Shown piece after piece: positions 20,481 through 32,289 of a stretch of DNA of 64,000 nt. The position numbers were made by a program, and so were the translations under genes. The stretch's first letter is position 1, and every line of letters starts with the position of its first letter. Location of the stretch: assembly GCF_009905375.1 (NCBI RefSeq), contig NW_027419901.1, forward strand, positions 120,904 to 184,903, read 5' to 3'. Source of the DNA: Apium graveolens. Its lineage: Eukaryota > Streptophyta > Magnoliopsida > Apiales > Apiaceae. A model generated the notes under the pieces. It saw nothing but the letters and a program-made list of their open reading frames with translations, searched no databases and was not told the origin of the DNA.

Positions 20481-23400
20481 ATGGCACCAGTAGTAAAGAT
20501 TATGTCTCAATATGGGTTTATCTATGAGAAGAACAATTTCATAGCTTTGGTAGAAAAGAATGAAGCCCACTCAGATTATCACAAAATGATGGACTTCATC
20601 AAAAACTGTAAACTTAGCTATGCAATGCTGGAAGCCCCAACGATTTACTGTGAAGTAGTTGAGGAGATTTGGACATCTGCTGAGTTCAACTCCATAGATA
20701 TGACTATCTCCTTCACTCTCAAAGGTAAAAATCACTGTGTTAACTGTGATGAATTACTAGCATGTTTTAAATTACCTGAGAACAATGCCATGATACCACA
20801 CACTGATAATGATGTATCCAGCATGTTAGATTCCATAGGTTATTCTCTTAACTCTGCTAGTTTAGGGAGTATTAGAAGAAAAGGCCTTAGGAAAGAATGG
20901 AGTTTTCTTGGGGATGCCTTTATCAAGGTTTTCTCTGGGAAAATTAGCAATTTTGATGCCATAACTTCATCTCTTGTTAATATGCTCTATATGCTTGTTT
21001 CTGATAGGTATTTTAATTTTAGCAACTATATTATGCTAGAATTGGGTACTAGATTAGGTAACAAAGCTAATAGACCTAATAACATCTATTATGCTAGATT
21101 CTTTATGTTATTGGTTAACCATGTTGCTGAAGGTTTGGTCATTACGAATGAGAATAATAAACTCAAGTGCTGGGCACAAGAGAAAACAGTTCTTGCAGAT
21201 TTATTGAGAATGGATCTCAACAGCAGTGTGCCATTGGTATATTTACCAATCATGAATGCACCACAGGTAGGTGAGGTAATTGCTTCTACAACTACCACTT
21301 CTTCCAACCCCTCTATTTCTTTATCTTCTAGTGTGGCCATGGAATCTGTGACAATGCCCCAACAGATTCCTACCAAGGTCACCAAAACTAAACTTTCAAA
21401 ATCAAAGACAAAGAAAACCACCTCTGTTGTTTCTCAAAAGACAACAGTTGTAACACCTACCATTAACCCTGAGGGGAGTGAACAGGGTGTGAGTGGTGAG
21501 GGGAGGGGTGAACATCAAAGAAACCCCCAGGATAAGGAAGGAGAGAAAAGTGCATCCCAAGCTAGCCAAGCCACAGTTTCTCAAAAAGCTGTGGTGGTTG
21601 AAAAGGTTACTAGCATATCCCTAGCTGCATCCTCCCAAAAGGATGTAACTATTGAAAATAGTTCCCAACCAGGAACACACAAACGAGGGAGGGACACTAA
21701 AGCCAAACACTCACCAACAAAAGCCTTTATTAGAAGAAAGAGAGCTAGAACCCAATCTTCTACACAGGGTGCACACACTGCACAGATACATCCATCTGTA
21801 TCTATGCGTTCTCAAACTCAGTTTGATGTGGCTCCAACAAATGTGGAGTCACAGCCCCATTCTCTCACAATTAACACACATCAATCATCACACACTTCTT
21901 CACCATCTCTAGATGTGGATATGTTATTCCCATCAATTCCTGATTCTCCCTCTTTACAACTCAGGGATGAGCCCCACTCAAATACAGGTGATCATCATCT
22001 TTTAGATGATTTGTTGGATCACCCCCAAATTCTTTCAGATGTAATTGAAGGATCTGTATCACCAAAACTCATATCAATCTACACAGATTCAACAGTTATA
22101 TCACTTTCAATTTCTACTTCTTTTCCTTCTTCAACGGATATCACTCATCCGTTGACAAGTGGTTGTTCTTCAACGGATAAGCTTAACAGCAGTTATCCGT
22201 TGATACCATCAGTTTCACCTTCAATGGCTATTCCTCATCCGTTGATAGTCTCTACACACACAACTGAAACAATTCCAAGTGTAGAAGACTTGATTACTGT
22301 ACAATCACTTCTAGGACTGAGGGAAGGGAGTGACAATTTGAGTGAGAGGCTGGGTTGCTCCCAGGCAAAAGGAGAGATTGAGAGCTCAAATATGCATTCT
22401 ATTTCTTCCAGCATGGCAAAAGTAAGTGAGAGGAGTACCACCTTAGTAGGTGAAGGTGAGGGAGTGAGTTGTGTGAGCCAGGGGGAGCCCCTGATGCAAG
22501 AACATAGAGAAAATGAGAGAAAGGTAGGTGCAACAGATATAAGGATGGATCCAGCCATTGCTAGTGAGTCAATGATTGTGAATGATGCTGAAAAGGAAAG
22601 ACAATTTCAGCAACATTACAAAGCTGTAATTGATAACATTTCCTTGGATGCTGACACTTTTACTCATCCTGTTTCAGCCTATCAAGTATTGGCTGCACAG
22701 GGCAATGTGGAGGCAGAAAAGACACTACATCTAGTACATACAACAGCATCTCTTCAAAGGGACAAAACTGCTATTAACAAGATGCCTTCAACAGCTGGTA
22801 AGTCATTTGAAGAATTTGGAGTAAATTCTGATGATGATGACTTTGTTTCTTCTGATGGAAGCATGAACTTAGGGGGAGATAAAGGCCCTAGTTCTATTCC
22901 AAATCTACCTGAATGGGCTTTCACAAAGGAGTCTACAACAGGGCAATTAAATGTCTCCTTAGTCAAACAAATCAGTACTATCAGACAGGCCATTCAGAAA
23001 ACTTCTCATGCTGGTACAAAGGCTATCCTTACAGCTCACTTGGACTCACTGCATCTCATGAAGTTGCAGCAAGTAAAACAGAATCTGAGTGTGGATGAAC
23101 TCAGAAAGGATATTGCTGACTTGAAATCCTACAATTCTGAAAAATTGGATTCAGTCATGCCCTTTGGTACAATTCAGGACATTTTGTTGAGATTGAAAAA
23201 GGAATCAAATACTGAAAAGTGGCTGGCCAAATTGGAAGACAGAGTTCAATTTATTGAAGATTCTGTGGCCACCATTCTTCACAACCAACAATCTCAAACA
23301 AATCTACTTATGCAGCTGGCAAAAGCACAGGGCTTGACCCCTCTCCTTGATGATAACAAAAAAGGGGAGAGTAAAAGGGAAGGGGAAGGAGAGCCATCTA

Positions 23401-25010
23401 CAAAAATCCAAATATCTAAAGTGCTAGTTCCTGCCATCACTACTTCTCCAATCATTCAAATCAAAGGAAAGCCTGATGGAATTGATTTAATCCAGCTAGC
23501 AACAGCTGAAATTCAAGTGAAAGAGCAAATGAGGAGAATTGATGAAAGGATGCAACAATTGTTTGGCTCAACACAAGATAAATCAATATCTGTGAAATAT
23601 AGCACAAAGGTTGAACCAATCAACATGGAGCACAAGCCAGAAAGGAGAAATAAGGTTGGAGAGACTTCTTTCAAGAATCTAAAACCTATGGTTCTCAAGC
23701 CCAACACCAGATCCAGCAAGGACTCCACAAAGAACCCTCTTGACTTTGCTCAGATGAAAGAAGTGGACTTTCCTCTTCCAAAGCCTGATGAAGAAAAAGT
23801 TTTGGGTACAAGCATCATAAAACACAAGGAGACCATGGATGAGGCAGTAAGGAGAAATATGGCTATTATCTTTAGAGAGGGAAAGAGCATATGTGTGATG
23901 CAAGGACATCCCAAATTCTCAATAGCCAAGAGGGAAGAAACCAAAAGGTTAAAGAAAGAAGCTGAGAAACTCAAGGCTGACAAAAGAGCACAAGCAAAGC
24001 TTGAACAAAAGCTAAAGTCAAGTCTAGTTGAAAATGAGAAAGGAATTGAAGTCAGGGGTGAAGACAAGATTGCAAACTTAGATGAGGTTTTTGGGAGTAT
24101 ATTTGGTGAAAGCATGGAGGAAAAAGAGAAATGGCAGAAGGGAAACAGAAGAAAGGCCAAGGCACATAGAAGGAGTGAAGGCAACACTGAAGAAACTAAA
24201 TCTCTACCTTCCATACCTGAACCCTTTGTTGCTGATCCCACTATAAACATTCATGATGAACCAATCATCCCAAAAGAGGAACCTATTGATTGGGACACCA
24301 TCAATTTGCCTACCTTTTTAACCACTCTTCCACTACCAAAGAAACAGAAAAGAAAATCCAAATCTACACCTCCCCTAAACTCTAAGAAATTCACTCAAAA
24401 ACACAAACCTAACCCTAAGCCACCCATTTCTAAAGATGATTATGTTCACATCTGTGACATAAAAGAAATTTCAGACATTGAACTCTATCTGGATGAGCTG
24501 GAGGATGTAAGGGGAATTGCTGCTTACAGACAGCTACCAGAGAGATTGGTGTTCAGATACAAAGGAGCTGGGGAAAGAACATGGCCTCTCTACAGGATTC
24601 TGAATGAAGGCTACTCTACCTTGATCAGAGTCTTTTCAGCCATACAAAAGGATTCTGGCTTTACCAGGACTGCCAAGACTGAAATTCTCAACAAGATTGC
24701 CAACATAAGGAAAACTTGGAGGGAGCCCAATGCTTTGCCCAGAACCTTACTCATTCAAGAAAGGGGAACTACAATTCACAAATCACCTCATTGGTTGATG
24801 GAATTCAGAGATGATAAAGGAGTCAGAAGATTTTTCAGACTTGAAGACCAACTCAAGATTGCCAGCAATGAAACTCTCAAAGAAATGCAATCTAAGTTGG
24901 ATATCAGTGATGAAGATGAAGCTGAATTCTTCAGACAACTCCAACTCCAAATTGAGGAAAATGACAAAGGGCTAGGAAAGAAAACCAGGGATCAAAGAAG
25001 AAAAAGATGA
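20481..25010 (+). CDS. Third ORF of the copia element (additional ORF, function unknown)
   Basis: From ATG 20481 it encodes 1509 residues; the frame is open 42 codons further up, but that part overlaps the TATA box and leader. The N-terminal ~230 residues form a globular domain (DYHKMMDFIKNCKLSYAM, EIWTSAEFNS, LRKEWSFLGDAF, SDRYFNFSNYIMLEL). To my knowledge this resembles a domain in extra ORFs of asterid copia elements. The middle is Ser/Thr/Pro-rich and low complexity, with five CAACGGAT motifs (22132-22244), then helical, Lys/Glu-rich segments likely to form coiled coils. A C-terminal domain has RLVFRYKGAGERTWPLYRIL and IRKTWREP. No signal peptide or transmembrane segment is visible, so it is not obviously envelope-like. 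It lies downstream of pol with its own apparent promoter. Confidence 0.85.
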   Translation: MAPVVKIMSQYGFIYEKNNFIALVEKNEAHSDYHKMMDFIKNCKLSYAMLEAPTIYCEVVEEIWTSAEFNSIDMTISFTLKGKNHCVNCDELLACFKLPENNAMIPHTDNDVSSMLDSIGYSLNSASLGSIRRKGLRKEWSFLGDAFIKVFSGKISNFDAITSSLVNMLYMLVSDRYFNFSNYIMLELGTRLGNKANRPNNIYYARFFMLLVNHVAEGLVITNENNKLKCWAQEKTVLADLLRMDLNSSVPLVYLPIMNAPQVGEVIASTTTTSSNPSISLSSSVAMESVTMPQQIPTKVTKTKLSKSKTKKTTSVVSQKTTVVTPTINPEGSEQGVSGEGRGEHQRNPQDKEGEKSASQASQATVSQKAVVVEKVTSISLAASSQKDVTIENSSQPGTHKRGRDTKAKHSPTKAFIRRKRARTQSSTQGAHTAQIHPSVSMRSQTQFDVAPTNVESQPHSLTINTHQSSHTSSPSLDVDMLFPSIPDSPSLQLRDEPHSNTGDHHLLDDLLDHPQILSDVIEGSVSPKLISIYTDSTVISLSISTSFPSSTDITHPLTSGCSSTDKLNSSYPLIPSVSPSMAIPHPLIVSTHTTETIPSVEDLITVQSLLGLREGSDNLSERLGCSQAKGEIESSNMHSISSSMAKVSERSTTLVGEGEGVSCVSQGEPLMQEHRENERKVGATDIRMDPAIASESMIVNDAEKERQFQQHYKAVIDNISLDADTFTHPVSAYQVLAAQGNVEAEKTLHLVHTTASLQRDKTAINKMPSTAGKSFEEFGVNSDDDDFVSSDGSMNLGGDKGPSSIPNLPEWAFTKESTTGQLNVSLVKQISTIRQAIQKTSHAGTKAILTAHLDSLHLMKLQQVKQNLSVDELRKDIADLKSYNSEKLDSVMPFGTIQDILLRLKKESNTEKWLAKLEDRVQFIEDSVATILHNQQSQTNLLMQLAKAQGLTPLLDDNKKGESKREGEGEPSTKIQISKVLVPAITTSPIIQIKGKPDGIDLIQLATAEIQVKEQMRRIDERMQQLFGSTQDKSISVKYSTKVEPINMEHKPERRNKVGETSFKNLKPMVLKPNTRSSKDSTKNPLDFAQMKEVDFPLPKPDEEKVLGTSIIKHKETMDEAVRRNMAIIFREGKSICVMQGHPKFSIAKREETKRLKKEAEKLKADKRAQAKLEQKLKSSLVENEKGIEVRGEDKIANLDEVFGSIFGESMEEKEKWQKGNRRKAKAHRRSEGNTEETKSLPSIPEPFVADPTINIHDEPIIPKEEPIDWDTINLPTFLTTLPLPKKQKRKSKSTPPLNSKKFTQKHKPNPKPPISKDDYVHICDIKEISDIELYLDELEDVRGIAAYRQLPERLVFRYKGAGERTWPLYRILNEGYSTLIRVFSAIQKDSGFTRTAKTEILNKIANIRKTWREPNALPRTLLIQERGTTIHKSPHWLMEFRDDKGVRRFFRLEDQLKIASNETLKEMQSKLDISDEDEAEFFRQLQLQIEENDKGLGKKTRDQRRKR

Positions 25011-25185
25011 TTTGCTCATGCTAGAGGAGCACCCTTGAAAACACTGTAAATCTTCAATTACCTTCTAGTACATACACTTTTGCAGCACTTTTAAATTTCT
25101 ACTTAGTTTCAGTTCATATATTTGTTAAGTGTTTTGTTATCATCAAGTTAACCTTGAATTTATGTCTACAATTCTTATAGACATA

Positions 25186-25197
25186 AATAGGGGAGAT
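25186..25197 (+). promoter_or_regulatory. Polypurine tract
   Basis: AATAGGGGAGAT abuts the start of the 3' LTR, the expected place for plus-strand primer formation. Confidence 0.85.
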
Positions 25198-26254
25198 TGT
25201 TAGGAATATATGTGCATTAGTTTGATGATATGTTTAACAAAACACTTAAGTAGAAATCTAGTGTTTGTAGCCTCAACGGATAAGACCACTTTGGCTATCC
25301 GTTGATGGTGTAGCTTTACTTAAAAATAAGTCTAGTGTTGTAGCACATTTCAGTCTCTGAATTTGAGATATAATTCTTAAATGTTGAGGAAAATTATAAG
25401 TCATGTTGACTACTAAAGGATATGCAGATAGGAAGGCCAATTGTAAATATTTCATGCCTTGTAATTTTGTATAAATGAAATAGTGTCAACGGATAACTTA
25501 AAGACCTTCAACGGATGAGAAACAAAGCTTCAACGGATGTCTCTAAAGCTTCAACGGATAACATCCTTCAATGGATGAGTGCATCAACGGATAGAGCTTC
25601 AACTGCTAACACATCAACGGATAAAGCCATCAACGGATGAAGGCTTCAACGGATGTTCTGTTAAATAGCAGTTGACAAGTGGTAGTTGTACCTACAAACA
25701 GAGGCACATGGGTTGACAGAGACAACTGAGATGTGGTAGCCTATTTTAGGAACATCAGAAAAAACAGCCGTTCTACTCTAGTATAAAGAGGCAATAGTCA
25801 ACAATGCACTGGAGTAAAATGGAGAAGAAACAAGTGGAGAACTTATTTTATTATTGTACTTTTATCTTTGTCTTCACTTGTAAAACTTGGTGTTATATAA
25901 ACCAAGTAGCAGCTAGTAATTAGAAAAGAATTTTTCCAGAGCTGTTTAGAAAAATCTTGAGAAAAATTATCTAGTTTGTACTAGGATGCAGCTGTGATCA
26001 ACTTCTTGAATCACAGATTTTCTGAAATACCATCTCTGGTGGAACAACAAATCCACCAGAAAAGTTTTTAAGGTCTGTTGTGTTCTGTACTTTTGTGCTT
26101 GAATATATATCTGTCTGTATTAGCTTAAAGCAATTCACACACTTGTTTATCTTAAACACACAGCCTTTGAAACTGCTCAAAACTTGAAAAAGTTTTGAGA
26201 TTTACATTCAACCCCCCTTCTGTAAATCTCATTGTTAGTTCACTAGGAATAACA
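25198..26254 (+). repeat. 3' LTR of the 13.2-kb copia element
   Basis: 1057 bp, the same length as the 5' LTR and differing at about 10 sites, all substitutions. One substitution destroys the CAACGGAT copy near 25569 (CAATGGAT), leaving ten. Confidence 0.95.
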
Positions 26255-26259
26255 ATAAC

Positions 26260-26795
26260 TATTAAAAGTATAATTTAAAAGAATGATTTTTAGTAATTAA
26301 AATACAAATCCATAAATCACCAAATAAATACCATAAATACTATGAGATTTTAGAAATTTAATAAAATTGTTTTAAGAAAATATAAAAAAAAAATTCGAAC
26401 AAAAAAATTTATATTAAAATAATTTTTCACATATTATTATACTAACAAACAAATCATAAAAAATATACTTAACACATTATAAATTACACAAATAATTGCA
26501 ACTAACTTGATTATATTCAACAATACTAAACTAAAAATTATCGTCTGATCGCAACTATTCAAATATTACTAAATCGCGAGAAATCCCTATTATTTACTAA
26601 TCGAGTAGCGATAATATTACTCGCGTACAAAATTTACACGCTTAAAATATATCAGCAACACTCGCAATGCCATACGACAAAATTATACACAATATATAAC
26701 GAATTGGCATAATCGGCCTTATAACACATAATATTTAGGAATATATATATGTATCGCATTTATAAAAATAACTCTAATATTTACCGGTCGTCACA
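26260..26795 (-). mobile_element. Ty3/gypsy long LTR, remaining (5') part
   Basis: AT-rich continuation of the LTR at 9768-13057, read on the minus strand from TGTGACGACCGG at 26795. The distal boundary rests on the TG...CA ends and a 4-of-5 target duplication (ATAAA/ATCAA), so it is tentative. Confidence 0.5.
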
Positions 26796-27339
26796 ATCAA
26801 TAGGAAGGAATGCTCTTATGAAGGTACCTGTTTTGACCTACTTTTACCTCGTGGAACATGTGTTCTTCTATAAATGGATAATCTTGTACACTAGCTACTT
26901 TAAAATAGATTTTGATGTGTACTTATGTTAACATTTTAACCCATGCTTCATTAGTATCAACTTTATTAGAAATTTTCTTGTATACCGCATCAATAAGGCC
27001 CATTGGGCGCCTATCAAGATTATTACAAATCTTCATAACCTCAAACTCTAATACAACTTGTTGGAACGCGAAAAAGAGACATAATTCCAAAATAATATGA
27101 CACTATACATTCTAGGCCGAACCTGCGCAGATTTGTTTTTGGATTTATATGGCTTCTCCATAAAAAAAAGAATATTCTCTAATTTTCTTGATGTAGTACT
27201 TTGATTGACACATACCCCATACCAAATTATCCTTGTCAACGAATAACTACAAATACCTTGTTCTTTTTCATAGAATCGATTTGTTCGCATCCTGTACCGC
27301 CGATATTTCTGCAGAACCCATTATATGTACATTATTAGG
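26796..27339. other. Unassigned sequence
   Basis: No recognisable gene. On the minus strand broken frames contain protein-like pieces (for example RRPMGLIDAVYKK near 27000), which may be an old coding fragment, but I cannot assign it. Confidence 0.3.
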
Positions 27340-30300
27340 AAGACTTTTGATACAAGGCAACAAATAAAAAAACCAGCTTCAATGAAGGATGATGACTACA
27401 TGAACTATTATAAAAGAAGGAACCAGCTTCAATGAAAGATGAAGAATGGAATCTATTTAATAGGCAGGCTCTTGGGTTATCAGATTAACTTTGGCGAAAA
27501 ATGTTGCTTCCAATATCGTCAAGGAAACGAAAACTTATGGTTTGGTCAAGGTTTTGTAAAATATGTTTGAGAAGCCGTATGCTTCAAATAAGGGGTATTA
27601 GAATCGCTTGTTAGTTTCCACAAGATTGAATGAAGGAGATCGTGTTGCTGACCATGTGAATGAATTTGATTTTATCCTAGCAAGATTGGTATCAGTTGAT
27701 ATTAAATTCCATAATAAAATACAGGCCTTGTTTTTGGAGTACTCATTATGAGACAGTTGGTCAGGTTTTTTCACTACTATAATTAATTCATCCGGGAGCA
27801 GTAAGATGACTTTTGCTGGAGTTCGAGATTCGATTCTTGGAGAAGATATTCATAAAGGAAACTCAGAAGAGTTGGCAGGTTCCTTGTTCAAGGCTGAGAG
27901 TAGAGAAAGAAAGTTTATAATGGGGTACGATACAGACGTAGCAAATCAAAGTCACAAAAGAGAGGACAAACTAAAGATCTCAAGAATATTTTTTATTGGA
28001 ATTGTCAGAAGAAGGGGTACTTCAGGAATCGGTGCACAGCTCAAGTGATCCTAAAGGAAAGAGTAAAGAGGATAATTAATCTAACATAGTTAAAAAAGTG
28101 GTGGATGATGATACTTTGATTTGTTGTATTACATGTTTCCTTAAATCATGGTTATATATTGAGATGCATCATTCCATGCTACCCCTTCCAAGGATTTAAT
28201 GTTAAATTTCATATGTCGAAATTTTGGTAAAGTCCGTCTTGTTGATGACGAGACATTGGATATTGTGGGCATTGGATCTATTAATCTCAAAACCTCTTTG
28301 GGAACTAGCTAGATGTTGAAAGATATAAGGTACATTCTTGGACTGAAGAAATTGTTGCAATCTGTAGTCAGTTAGATAAGGAAGGTTATCGAGTTATAAA
28401 GAGCAATCTAGTTATTGTTCGTGGAGAGAAAAAAAAGGGACTTTCTACATTGTTGAAGAATCAAACTATAAAGCAAATATAGTTGCTGATGAGATTGGGT
28501 CTTTAACTTTATGGAACCAGGGTTTGGTCATATAAGTGAAAAGGGTATGAAGTTGTTAACTTCGAAGGGGAACATTCTAGTGTTAAAAATGTGGAAATTG
28601 GGTTCCGTGAGCCATATTTTCTTGGAAAACAGAAATGTGTTACTTTTAAAAAATCAGGTAGGACCCCGAAACCTAAGAAGTTGAAGCTAGTTCATATAGA
28701 TGTATATGGTACAACGACAGTTGCGTCTTTGGGCGGATCTCACTACAATGTCACTTTAATTAACGATTTCACTAAAAAAGTATGGGTTTATTTCTTTAAA
28801 AATAAATTAGATGTGTATTCTACTTTCAAGAAGTGGAATACTGAAGTTGAAAATCGGACCGATTTGAAGGTGAAGATTTTGATGTCAGATAATGATGGTG
28901 AATACAGTAGTGATGAGTTTAAAAGCTATTGAACAGAATTTGGGATTAGAGTGATTAAAAATATTCCAGAGACAACACAACAAAATGGTGTTGTAGAGCG
29001 CATGAATAGAACCTTAAATGAGAGGGCCAATAGTATGAGATTACATGCAAAATTGCCAAATATGTTTTAGGAAGAAGTAGTTAAAATAGCAGTGTATCTC
29101 ATAAATAGAGGACCTTCAAGTTCATTAAGGTTAAAGAATCCTGAAGAAGAGTGGCTGCAAAAGAAGGTAAATCTTTCACACTTGTAGATGAGTTTTTGGT
29201 TGTATTTCTTATATGCGTGTTAAATATTATTACATGGATAAAATGGATCTGAAAGCAAAGAAGTGCATCTTTATTGGTTATTGCTCAGATGACATGGGTT
29301 ACTGTTTTTAGGATTAACTGACGAAGAAGGTCGTTAGAAGTGGAGATGTTACTTTTAGTGAGAATGCAGTGTATAAGGATAAACTTGTAGACGATTCTGA
29401 GTTTATAAAGGAACAACCTGAGAAATTGAAAGTAGTGCTTGAAGATATTAAATAAATAGATCTGCATGCAGGAAATAGTGGGAGTTGGTAGAATGTCCAG
29501 GACAGGGTTCCAATTATCCGACAGACTGAGGTAAGAAAATCTAGGATAATTATGAGGCCACCATAAAGATATCCTCCTCCAGTATATTATATGTTATTGG
29601 TGAGGACAAAGAGTCTCAGTGTTATTCAGAGGTAGTACATGTAGATAATTCAATTCAGTGGAAATCAGCCTTGGATGAAGAGATGAGTTCTCTTGAGAAG
29701 AATGAGACATGGTCTTTAACAGAGATACCAGCAGGGAATTAAGATTTACATAGTAAGTCGGTGTTCAGGATCAAAAAAGAATATGATGGCAGCAAAAGAT
29801 ACAAGGTGAGGTTAGTAGTCAAGGGTTATCAACGGAAAAAGTGTAATTACTATATTGATATATTTTCCCCAGTTGTTAAGATGACTGCAGTTAGAATTAT
29901 GTTAAGTATTGTGGCTGCAGAGGAGTTACATTTAGAGCAACTGGATGTTAAGATCGTGTTCTTACATGGTGATCTTGAGGAAGACATCTAAATGGTTCAT
30001 CCAAAGGGATTTTAGGTAGTTGGGAAAGAAATCCTTGTTTGCAAGCTTATGAAAATCTTGTATGGTTTAAAGTAATCACCAAGGCAACAGTACTTGAAGT
30101 TTGACAGCTTAATGATGAAGAATGGGTGCACGAGGAGTGTATGGATCATTGTTGTTACTTTAAACAATTTGATTCATATTATATCATATATTTGTTATAT
30201 GTTGATGACATATTGATAACATGATTTAACATGAGGAAAATAAACAGGCTAAAGAGACAGATGTGGGATGTGGGATGAGTTTGAGATGAAGGATATGGGT

Positions 30301-31253
30301 GCAACAAAACAGATACTTGGTATGAGAATCATAACGGATAGAGTTGAAGGTACTTTAAAATTATCTCAGAAGAAAGATTTGAGAAATTGTTGCAGATATT
30401 TAGTGTCCAGGATGCAAAGACCATAAGTAAATCATTGGCGAGTTACTTTAATCTCACGAAGAAGCAATCACCAAAAATGGATGAAGAAAAAAAAGATATG
30501 GCTAAATTTCTCTTTGCGTTTGCAGTTGGCAATTTGATGTATGCTATGGTGTGTAAAAGGCCATACATTACTCATGTAGTGGGAGTCGTTAATAGGTTTT
30601 TGTCTAATCCAGAAAGAGAGCATTGGGAAGCAGTCAAGTGGTTATTACGCTACTTGAAAGGAACATCCAAGGCTGTATTATATTTCAATAAGAAAAATGT
30701 TATCGTCCAAGGATTCCCTGAAGCAGATTTGGGTGGATGTTTGGATACAAGAAAAAGTATAATGGGTTATATTTTTACTTTGGGTGGCACCGCAGTTAGT
30801 TGGATATCTCAACTTCAAAAGAGTGTTTCTCTTTCAACCACTGAAGCAGAATATATGCTATCTCAGAAGCTAGAAAGGATATGATTTGGTTGAACAGTTT
30901 TCTTGAGGAGTTGGGCAGGAAAGAGGGAGATAGTGCTTTGTATGGCGACAGTCAGAGTTCTATTCATCTTGTGAATAATCTTGTGTTTCTTGCTAGGAAG
31001 AAGCATATTTAGCTAGATATCACTTTACAAGAGAGTTGATAAGCAATGGTACTTTGTCCTTAAAGAAAATCCTTGCAGATATGTTCACTAAGGTGGTAAC
31101 CAATAAAAAGTTGAAGCTTTGCGTAACTTCAACTCGCCTTCAAAATTGATTGATGAGAGGGCGTTGCACTAGTTAGAGTTATTGATTAGAGTATTGATTA
31201 TACTATATTCACAAGAGTGAAGTGAAGATGTCATCAGACTCCATGTTGAAGAT
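27340..31253 (+). pseudogene. Decayed copia retrotransposon (gag-pol remnant)
   Basis: A plus-strand copia pol can be followed through many stops and frameshifts. Gag is at ~27480-28050 (RVADHVNEFDF, then FAGVRDSILGEDI). The integrase core is at 28591-29150 ([39 protein letters not shown]). Reverse transcriptase is at ~29650-30240 (VFRIKKEYDGSKRYKVRLVV, LEQLDVKIVFLHGDLEEDI, LLYVDDI). RNase H is at ~30540-31090 (GYIFTLGGTAVSWISQLQKS, STTEAEY). The motifs suit the Tork-like copia group. The zinc knuckle and protease are barely recognisable, and no 5' LTR or primer site is present. It cannot make functional proteins. Confidence 0.85.
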
Positions 31254-31569
31254 TGTTGGGTTCGTGGAGTCTATTAATTAAGTCCATGAAAATATACTAT
31301 TTAGATTCAGATTCAGGTTAGATTAAGGATTGGTCTACTTTTCACATTTGGAGTATTATTCGATTTAAACCCAATTTCTTCTCTTATAAATACTCATGCA
31401 ATTATAAAATCATAACATAACGAATTGTGAGAGATAAATACAAAATTAGTGCGGCTTGTGGAGTAGGAATTTCCGAACCACATAAATATTTGTCGTGTGT
31501 GATTGTCATTTATTTTCTTGTTCTTATTTATTCACTTTGGGTTTTGCTTTCATTGTTGTATAATCAATA
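31254..31569 (+). repeat. Probable 3' LTR of the decayed copia
   Basis: It begins TGTTGGGTTCGTGGAG shortly after RNase H and contains a TATA-like CTTATAAATACTC at ~31383. The end near TATAATCAATA is uncertain because no partner LTR is in the window. Confidence 0.5.
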
Positions 31570-32289
31570 ATTGTAGATCTGTTTATTATAGCAGGAGATA
31601 ATTTTGACAATAAGAAAAGTGTGTATCAAAGTAGAGAAAGAGAAAGGAATATTTATTTTTTGTAGGGTAAAGAGTGTTAAGTGCATCGTAAAGTGAAAAT
31701 AATTTTTTTTCATATTTTGTACATTAATTTTTTTATTCTCTCTACAATTATATAACCTAAAAAAATAGGGCCCTTGTATGTTTAAGCCCAAGCCCTTTGT
31801 CACTACTATCCTAACGACCAGACTTGCTTATAAATTTTAAATTTTATTTCTACAGTTTGGTTTTCCTTACTTCTATCTCATTTTATCATAAATTGTGATG
31901 CTTTATTTGATAATTTCTAAATGCTTTAACAATATGATGATAAGTTACATAGTTGTTTAACATATAAATATTATCAATTTTCCAATATTAAGAACACAAC
32001 TTCTACTTACATAGATCGAAAATATAAATTCCTTTTAAGCTAATACTTATATTCAATCTAATTAGCTAATACACTCTGAAAATATAATATTGTAAAATCT
32101 AAATAGATTGCTAAAGTTAATTAATCTAATAAGATACCCACATAAAAATACATTAATTCCGACCCGATTAGTTCCTTTAACCATAACCGAGTTTAACCTT
32201 GATTAATTAACCGCCGTCAGATATACATAAGATCAACCAATCTGATCCGTTGATATAGTATGATACTTATATATATATATCACATCATG
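31570..32289. other. Upstream intergenic sequence
   Basis: AT-rich with no gene. Around 31880-32015 a stretch (AAATATTATCAATTTTCC...AACTTCTACTTACATA) resembles 41735-41850 on the other side of the split gene. A TA-rich TATATATATATC near 32270 could serve as its TATA region. Confidence 0.35.

Larger units (their letters stand above)
13058..26254 (+). mobile_element. Complete copia (SIRE-like) retrotransposon with a third ORF
   Basis: The element is 13,197 bp, bounded by 1057-bp LTRs that start TGTTAGG and end AATAACA, with a perfect 5-bp target duplication ATAAC (13053-13057 and 26255-26259). The order is LTR, initiator-tRNA primer site, gag, pol (protease, integrase, reverse transcriptase, RNase H), an extra large ORF, polypurine tract, LTR. 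The integrase-before-RT order defines copia. The two LTRs differ at only about 10 positions, so insertion is recent. All three ORFs are open. The element sits inside a minus-strand gypsy LTR. Confidence 0.95.
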
